Assembly: GCA_943735955.1 (NCBI GenBank)
Contig: OX030967.1
Coordinates: 814,880 to 878,879, forward strand
Direction: 5' to 3'
Length of the DNA stretch: 64,000 nt
Origin: Piscicola geometra
Taxonomy: Eukaryota > Annelida > Clitellata > Hirudinida > Piscicolidae
The notes under the pieces were generated by a model. The model did no database searches. It was given only the letters and a program-made list of their open reading frames with translations, and was not told where the DNA came from. The translations under genes and the position numbers were made by a program. Below, in pieces: positions 57,426-64,000 of this stretch (positions are counted from its first letter, which is position 1; the number at the start of each line of letters is the position of its first letter).

Positions 57426-58475
57426 AATATATTATATAATATAAAATAAATTATCAAATACAAATTTTTGTTAAAAATATTTAAATAAATTTTTCAATAT
57501 CATTTTAACATTACATTTTTTAAATAAACTTCATCATCCACATCTTTATATAATTGACTCCGTTTTATTTGGTAGTTGTCATATATCTTGGATATCTTAT
57601 GATGATTCTGGTCGCAGGCTCAAACCTCTATAACCAGATCATAGTTTTGTATTTGCCTCCAGCACTCTCATTGAGGGTTGTCATTGAAGTTTTAATTTGT
57701 TGACGCTGAGGGTTTTTGAATTAGGAAGTTGTTTTTTTAACGCATGGGGATGTTGTCAGATCTGAAAATTGCTTTTGAAGTCCGACAGTTTTGTTGAAGA
57801 TGGATATTGATTTTGGAGTTGTGAATAGTTGTTTGAAGCTGGAAACGATTGATTGAAATATTAAATGCTAACTACATCAGTCTATACTTCCGTCACCAAA
57901 TTTATTAAGTCCTCCAGAGGGCGCTTCAAGTCTGAGGTTGATGAAGGTAGACGATTACAAATAGTATACCTATACTGAATATATAATCTTCACATATTTA
58001 ACCAGTTTGAAATAGTTTGGAAAAATTTAACTACTTTTTTTTAGTTTAGTTAACTATTCTCAAAAATAAGTTTATACATATTAGTTAAACTACTTATTTT
58101 TAGTTTAAAACGAGTTATAGTTTAACTAAAAATATTTAGTTAGTTGCCCATCACAGTATATTATACATATGCATTTTCTAACCAATCAATGACTTCATTA
58201 TTCATAATCTTTCGAATATGTTCCGAAGCATCGAGCTGCTGAACTCTTGACCCCAGTCATCTGAAACTCAATACTTCTCTTTCACCATTTCATGAATCTT
58301 CCCGGTGTTTAAACCAGTGTTTTAAAAAATTCATAAAATACTTCGGAATTCATTTTAAAGTATTTGTTTTTAAAACTTCAAGATTTTAAATTTTTTATAA
58401 AAACATAAACGAGCTGATTAAATACTTTTTTTTCGGTGGATTCGTTAAAGTCATCTGATGAGAACTTTTTTCTCG
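57426..58475. other. No recognised feature
   Basis: AT-rich, non-repetitive sequence with a somewhat GC-richer part at 57590-57960. No convincing open frame or splice-linked series on either strand. Confidence 0.45.
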
Positions 58476-58479
58476 TTAA

Positions 58480-59155
58480 AATCAATCAATCACAGGCATT
58501 AATATAGCGCTTTTTATCTAATTCAAAAACGCTTTTCAAATAAATTTGTTAAATAGTACGGTTTTAAACCACTACCAATATATGTTTATGAATATATAAA
58601 AAACAAACAATCAACCTCACCCACACCACCATGACAATCACCGCCAAAAAATCACTATCTCCAACAATAAAAAATTCAATCATCACAACAATACCAACAC
58701 TCATACCACAGCACAATCATAACCACATCATCATCAAAACCACAAAACACAATCATCGTTCTTCTCAATTTTCTGTCTTGCCACATTCGTATAGTCTCGT
58801 ATAGTTAATATTTTTTAACGTTTCTCTAAGCTTTGAAATAAAATATTGTTCGAAGCTATAATCACTTGCTGCAGAAAGTTTTACTAGCCAATTCTGATCG
58901 TTTTTGATCTAATGGTGGTGCTTTTGGTGTTAGTTGAAGTGCTGTGTTGTGGTGCTGTAGTGATGGTTGAAGTGAAAACAATGATTCTGTGGCAATGATG
59001 ATCGTGGTGATGTGGGTGAGGTTGGATTATTGAGATTAAATGTGTTTTTTATATTAATTGATATACTTGCAGGGAATCCAAAAAGCGGTTAAATTTAACA
59101 CATTTATTCAAAAGCGCTATATAAATAGTTTTAATTGATTGATTGGTTGATTTCT
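58480..59155. mobile_element. Inverted pair of SINE-like copies
   Basis: The arms 58480-58760 and 58960-59155 are diverged reverse complements. Shared blocks include ATCAATCAATCA at the outer edge, ATATAGCGCTTTT, ATATAAAAAACA and AACCTCACCCACA. The GCGCTATATAAAT end resembles L2-type LINE and SINE tails, so each arm may be one copy with its tail pointing outward. Confidence 0.6.
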
Positions 59156-59360
59156 AGAGGCTTTTTCTCCAGGAGGCCGATTGGAGCTAGGTTTGAAAAT
59201 GGACTTCAGTTTGGGTCAGAGTTAGGATTAAGATTAGAGTTAAATTAATAAATTTGTTTATTTTGCAAAACAAATTTTTGAATTTATAGTATTAGTATAA
59301 TATACTATAATAGTATATAGATAAAATTTAAATAGGTTCCGATAACAGTCATAATAAAAA

Positions 59361-59560
59361 AATAATAATGACGAGCATTATTTTAGTGGCGTATAACCCG
59401 AACGGGCTTCATGACCACATAGGCTGGATATTTTCATTTGCGCCTTTGGGTTACTAGGGCATTGGTTGCACTTGAACCTAGGACCTTTCAATATTGGTCA
59501 AGCCGAGAGTCGTTGCTGACTCAGCTACTCGTTCACCCACTCAGCTACCCGTTCACCCAT
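59361..59560 (-). mobile_element. tRNA-derived SINE (SINE-2), minus copy
   Basis: Reverse complement of the element at 30187-30375: AACCCGAACGGGCTTC, GTTACTAGGGC, TGCACTTGAACCTAGGACCT and CAAGCCGAGAGTCGTTGC are all present. A 19-bp part of the head (CTCAGCTACYCGTTCACCC) is tandemly duplicated at its 5' edge. Confidence 0.85.
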
Positions 59561-60470
59561 GATAACTACGTAACTCTTGGTGGTGCCAAGCATATCGAAT
59601 AATCATCCAATTTTAAAATCTGGTCAATCTTCAAACTTGTATGCTCTTTTTGAGAATTTTTCTCTTAACTAGAATCATAAATATGTGTGTGGATCGTGTC
59701 AATGTAGTGAACCATTAACCTGTAATACCGAAGCTTCAGATGACATGTTCTGCTTTGTATCAATATGGTGGCGTATTAGCCCCTATTATTGAGTTGAAAG
59801 ATGGCCCGTTTAATGTGTTATATGGTATGTGTGTGTGTTTGGGTGTGTGTGTGTCTGTGTGTGTGTGTGTGTTTGTGTGTTTGTTTGTGTGTGTGTGTAT
59901 GTGTTTATGTGTGTAATTAAAAGTACAGAAATAATTAGTTTCACTAAATAAATAACGCTTTTCATTTAGATTTAAAAACTACTTAAAATATATTTTATCA
60001 AATGAACTACGAGTTTTGTCAAATCCTATATAAACTTATAAATAGTCTTCTTAATTTATGAAATTAAATAAACAATAGTGAACAATTATATTCAGTCTGA
60101 TAGGATTCAATAAAGTTATGATTTTTAGTGAGAAACTTTGACTTCATGTGTTTGCTATTGCTATATTTTTTTTACTGTTTTTATTATACAAATATTGATT
60201 TATTTAATTTTTTTGCGAAACAGATTATGTAAGTATATAAACTAAATGCTTTATTTTATTTTACTTAATATTAATTAATTTTTTATGTTAAATAAATAAA
60301 TATTTAAAAGTTGATTTGTAAATTTTCATTTCAACCAGTTAGAATTAAGTATCTAAACTAAATAGCTTTATTGGCCATCACGGAAATCAAGGGTTTGTTT
60401 GTCCCCGCATTGTAAAAAAAGATCCAAAACTTGTTATATGAAACTAATTGTTATACTAAATTTGACTTTT
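59561..60470. other. No gene; contains a (GT)n tract
   Basis: 59826-59915 is an impure GT microsatellite. The remainder is AT-rich with no recognisable element or frame. Confidence 0.6.
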
Positions 60471-60479
60471 TATCATTAT

Positions 60480-60910
60480 ATTTTAAAATTATTTTTAAAG
60501 TTTTTAAACATTATTTTTAAACTTTTTAAACATTATTTTTAAAGTTTTTAAACATTATTCTTAAAGTTTTTGAACATTATTTTTAAAGTTTTTAAACATT
60601 ATTTTTAAAGTTTTTAAACATTATTTTTAAAGTTTTTAACATTGAAAAAAATGTTTTTAACATTAAAAAAAAGTTTTTAACTTTCTTTTTAAAGTTTTTA
60701 ACATTTTTTAAAAAGTTTTTAACATTCTTTTTACAGTTTTTAACATTCTTTTAAAGTTTTTAACATTCTTTTAAAGTTTTTAACATTTTTTACAAAGTTT
60801 TTAACATTCTTTTTAAAGTTTTTAACATTCTTTTTAAAGTTTTTAACATTCTTTTTAAAGTTTTTAACATTCTTTTTAAAGTTTTTAACATTATTTTTAA
60901 TCTTTTTCCA
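60480..60910 (+). repeat. 21-22 bp TTTTTAAAGTTTTTAACATT-type tandem repeat
   Basis: About 20 degenerate copies; the earlier ones read TTTTTAAACATTATTTTTAA and the later ones AACATTCTTTTTAAAG. Confidence 0.92.
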
Positions 60911-61305
60911 AATTATTTTTAAAGTTCGTTAAAAAAAGTGTTTTAAAAAATTATTTTTAAAGTTCGTTAAAAAAAGTGTTTTAAAAAATTATTTTTAAAG
61001 TTCGTTAAAAAAGTGTTTTAAAAAATTATTTTTAAAGTTCGTTAAAAAAAGTGTTTTAAAAAATTATTTTTAAAGTTCGTTAAAAAAAGTGTTTTAAAAA
61101 ATTATTTTTAAAGTTCGTTAAAAAAAGTGTTTTAAAAAATTATTTTTAAAGTTCGTTAAAAAAAGTGTTTTAAAAAATTATTTTTAAAGTTCGTTAAAAA
61201 AAGTGTTTTAAAAAATTATTTTTAAAGTTCGTTAAAAAAAGTGTTTTAAAAAATTATTTTTAAAGTTCGTTAAAAAAAGTGTTTTAAAAAATTATTTTTC
61301 AAGTT
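60911..61305 (+). repeat. 38-bp tandem repeat, about 10 copies
   Basis: Near-identical units containing AAAGTTCGTTAAAAAAAGTG and TTTTAAAAAATTATTTTT. Looser TTTCAAAGTTTGTTAAAATT repeats follow to 61500. Confidence 0.95.
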
Positions 61306-61699
61306 TTTAAACATATTTTAAAAGTTTTTAAACATATTTTAAAAGTTGTTAAACATTATTTGTAAAGTTTGTTGAAATGATTTTCAAAGTTTGTTAAAAT
61401 TATTTTCAAAGTTTAATGAAATTATTTTCAAAGTTTGTTAAAATTATTTTCAAAGTTTTTTAAAATTATTTTCAAAGTTTGTTAAAATTATTTGTTAATT
61501 TTATTTAAATAGACTTTCTGAATTATTTATTATTCATATTCATTGTTTCAATGATTTACACCGCCCCCACCACTCTTTACCACCACCCACCATTCCATCA
61601 TTCATCGATTAATTAATCTTTCCTTCTGAACTCTCTTTGAGAACATATACTTGGAAAAAGTAAGAATAACAATCATAAAGTAAACCGATGTGTTGTGTA

Positions 61700-61870
61700 A
61701 GGCATGGGCGGCGATCCTGGGAGGGTCCTGAGGTCAGGACTCCCCCACTTTTTTTAGTGGGGGGGGGTCCACCTTAATAAGGACCCTCCCACTTTTTTTT
61801 TATTTTTGTATTCAAAAATTTCTATTTGGATATGAGCATAATCGTCAACCATGGCATAAAAGTAAATGTT
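61700..61870 (+). repeat. Dispersed repeat GGCGATCCTGGGAGGGTCC, copy 1
   Basis: Shares GGCRGCGATSCT, GGGGTCCA, a short TACAAAAATTTC block and GCATAATCGTCAACC with copies at 61995-62091 (continuing 63758-63815) and 63825-63950. It is a small dispersed repeat of unknown class with local G- and C-rich inverted segments (GTGGGGGGGGGTCC and GGACCCTCCCAC). Confidence 0.7.
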
Positions 61871-62309
61871 TATAGTATAAAGTTTATACTATAAACTTTA
61901 AACAGTAATATGTGTAGTTATATATACATATAGTGATAGCTGTCTAAAACAAAAATATTTTTTTCTTACTTAAACACTCATTCACCTAGGATTTTTATCA
62001 CCATGGCGTAGGCGGGAATCCTGAAGTGGTCTGGGGTCCACTTTTATAAGACCCCTTACTCTTTTAAAAATACAAATTTCTCAACTCTAATTTTAGTAGT
62101 AGTAGTAGTAGTTTGTAGTCTTTATAGTGCCTTTGTCTCGACACTTCATATCTTTTTCTTCATCTTCCCCTTTCTTTTCTCTCCCTCTGTCTCCAGATCG
62201 CTCCCTCACTTCTCAGCATCACTTCTTCCATCTTCCGATCCTCCTCTTGGTAACCAATGACCCCTTCCATCGGGTCCTGTTTTCCACGCTGCCTTCTCCA
62301 AACCGTCGG

Positions 62310-62887
62310 CAATTTTCTTAACCATCAAACCGTTTGTGTTATCTATCCCATCTAATTCCATACGATGTCCATTGAAATCCCCTCCTACCACCAGTCTATC
62401 TCCTGTTTTTTTTTGCTTCCTTTGCCAACCTAGCTATGCATGAAATTCTTCTTTTATTTGCAACCTTATCCACTCCCTCGCATCTCTGATACACCACACA
62501 CACCACTAGACCTGTTTCTCCATTCTTAATATTCAACACCAGCAAATCTTCTTCTTGGTATTTGTTCACTACCTCTCCTTTCAATTCCTTCTTCACTAAA
62601 AACTCCACACCACCACATTTCCCTTCTTTCATCTTCCTCCCCACACCAAACCATTCTAAAAAGCCCGGTCCATCCACCATCTGATCTTCGTTTAGATTTG
62701 TCTCGCATAGTCTACAGATATCTATATCATTATTTCTTATGAATTCAACTGCTTCTCGTTGTTTCCCTATATTTCTCAGTTTCCTTGCATTCTTGAAGAC
62801 CACTTTGATTTCTTCTCTTCCCTCTCTACTTCCCCTCACGGAACTTAATTCTTTTCCTCCACCTCCACTTCGTCTCCCTTTTTTCAT
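62310..62887 (-). pseudogene. LINE endonuclease domain remnant
   Basis: KVVFKNARKLRNIGKQREAV, then DICRLCETNL with the catalytic Glu, LLVLNIKNGETGLVVCVVYQ, then after a one-base shift in an A-run GGDFNGH. These are the ordered motifs of exonuclease-endonuclease-phosphatase domains in LINEs. It ends at the deletion junction. Confidence 0.75.
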
Positions 62888-63716
62888 TGTTGTCTTTTTC
62901 TACATTCTTTCTGCGGCCCACATTCTTCAACTCTATTGCTCTTTTTTCTATCAACGCTCTCTTCAGCTGTTTTATCTTCTTCTGTCTTTTCTCCCATTGT
63001 TTTTTTCTTTCCTCCTCTCTCCCTTCCAAAGGGAGATCCATCTCTAAAAAAAACTCTTCTGTATCTCTCATCCTTCCTTAGCAGCATCTTCCTTCCCATT
63101 ACCCTCCATTTATCTGCCTCTGACCTGAATTCAATTATCACAGGCCTGCACCCACCTTCCATGTTTTCTTTCTCTCTCATTCTTTCCACTAATACTGGTT
63201 CTATTGCCTCCTGAGTAATGACTCTGATTATCTCTTTCACCTTGACATCATCCCCTTCTCCCTCTTTCTTCAACCCGAACATAATTATTCTCTTCTTGCT
63301 TGTCTCCTCCTTCTGACTTCTCACCACCTCCGTCTTCACCTCTTTCACCAGGTTGGCTCTCAGCTCCTCTTCTACCTCGGTTCTTTGAATTTTCACTTCT
63401 TTCCTCAAATTTTTCTTCAATACATCTGCATACTTTATTTTTTTCCTCATTCTTTTGGTACTTTCAGCTCCATACTTCTCACCTTGCTTTCCGCCTCTAT
63501 CGCTCTTTTTTTCAACTTCGCATTTTCTTTCTTCACCTCTTCTATCACCTCCACCATACACATTCCACACAAGAAACTTCTTTCATCATTCGCTCTCTCC
63601 TTTCTCACCCTCAGCGCCTGCCATGCCTCACATTCCTCCCCTTCGCATAGGATGAAGATCTTTTCAAACCCCTCCCTCTTTTTGTCTTTTTCCATTTTTT
63701 TTCCTTTACTTCCCAT
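62830..63716 (-). pseudogene. LINE ORF1 protein remnant
   Basis: Begins MGSKGKKMEKDKKREGFEK with a small cysteine cluster (CEGEEC, CGMC), then a coiled-coil (VKKENAKLKKRAIEAESK). After a frameshift near 63460 it continues through KRIIMFGLKKEGEGDD and VIIEFRSEADKWRVMGRK, an RRM-like fold typical of LINE ORF1. A second frameshift leads into MDLPLEGREEERKKQWEKRQ. It is an RNA-binding chaperone type and is broken at least twice. Confidence 0.65.
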
Positions 63717-63824
63717 TTATTTTTCTTTTTTTTCCAATAACGTTATGAAAAAAGTCACTTTTTTAATACGAGCCTAATCGTCAACCATGGGTTAAAAAAT
63801 GCTAATACAGTAATACATTGTGAG

Positions 63825-64000
63825 TATGTATGGGCAGCGATGCTAGGGGGGGTCCTGGGGTCCATCTTAAGATGGACCCCCCTCAGTTTTACAAATACAA
63901 AAATTTCGCAACTCCTATCTTAATACAAGCATAATCGTCAACCCTTGCATGAAACAGAATTTTTATTCAGTAATATATTTTTTCAATTTTCGCAAGCAGA
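63825..64000 (+). repeat. Dispersed repeat, copy 3
   Basis: GGGCAGCGATGCTAGGGGGG then GTCC, a palindromic CCATCTTAAGATGG, and CATAATCGTCAACCC follow the same order as copy 1 at 61700. The window ends inside or just after it. Confidence 0.65.

Larger units (their letters stand above)
62092..63757 (-). mobile_element. Internally deleted non-LTR retrotransposon
   Basis: Minus strand, from its 5' side: ORF1 (63716 to about 62830), an apurinic-type endonuclease (62887-62310), then the 3' end of the family (62310-62120) and a TAG/CTA tail. The whole reverse transcriptase is absent. The join is near 62310, where the endonuclease frame runs into sequence that matches 36320-36460. It has split a dispersed repeat, whose halves lie at 61995-62091 and 63758-63815. 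Confidence 0.82.

Overview
The window is eukaryotic and almost certainly from an invertebrate metazoan. It has a spliced, intron-rich nuclear gene, tRNA-derived SINEs, L2-like and other non-LTR retrotransposons, several hAT-type DNA transposons, kilobase-scale satellites and a 200-base assembly gap. The exact taxon cannot be fixed from the sequence.

Layout. 1-17131 is an AT-rich satellite of 21-bp units with higher-order structure; it flips orientation exactly at a 200-N gap (16188-16387). 17132-22140 is a second, unrelated 30-bp satellite. 22336-23085 (minus) is a single-exon gene for a Tudor-like, cysteine-rich protein. 23196-26480 holds three tandem copies of one hAT family, one split by an L2-like LINE. 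26480-33500 is repeat-dominated: a TA-flanked MITE, an AATCA satellite interrupted by a 1.45-kb element with terminal inverted repeats, SINE and Tigger-like remnants, and a degenerate relative of the 30-bp satellite. 33604-52941 is a complete, 17-coding-exon CDKAL1 orthologue on the plus strand. 53100-57430 contains transposon debris and a composite unit in which a fragment of the Tudor-like gene lies between two direct repeats and is split by a 1.9-kb inverted-repeat element. 57430-64000 is AT-rich tandem repeats, inverted SINE-like copies and an internally deleted LINE.

The only strongly supported protein-coding genes are CDKAL1 (threonylcarbamoyladenosine tRNA methylthiotransferase) and the Tudor-like gene. 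I rebuilt CDKAL1 by hand: 17 GT-AG exons give an uninterrupted 560-residue protein with all six iron-sulfur cysteines, a TRAM domain and a C-terminal membrane anchor. Its exons are small islands in introns built largely of simple tandem repeats and nested transposons. Intron 8 is a stop-free (TAC)n tract of 126 bp, divisible by three. Intron 13 opens with about 50 tandem copies of a near-consensus splice donor. Intron 15 holds a 4.4-kb hAT element with a perfect 8-bp target duplication.

Most long open frames here are artefacts: the satellites have 3n periods and stay open on both strands.
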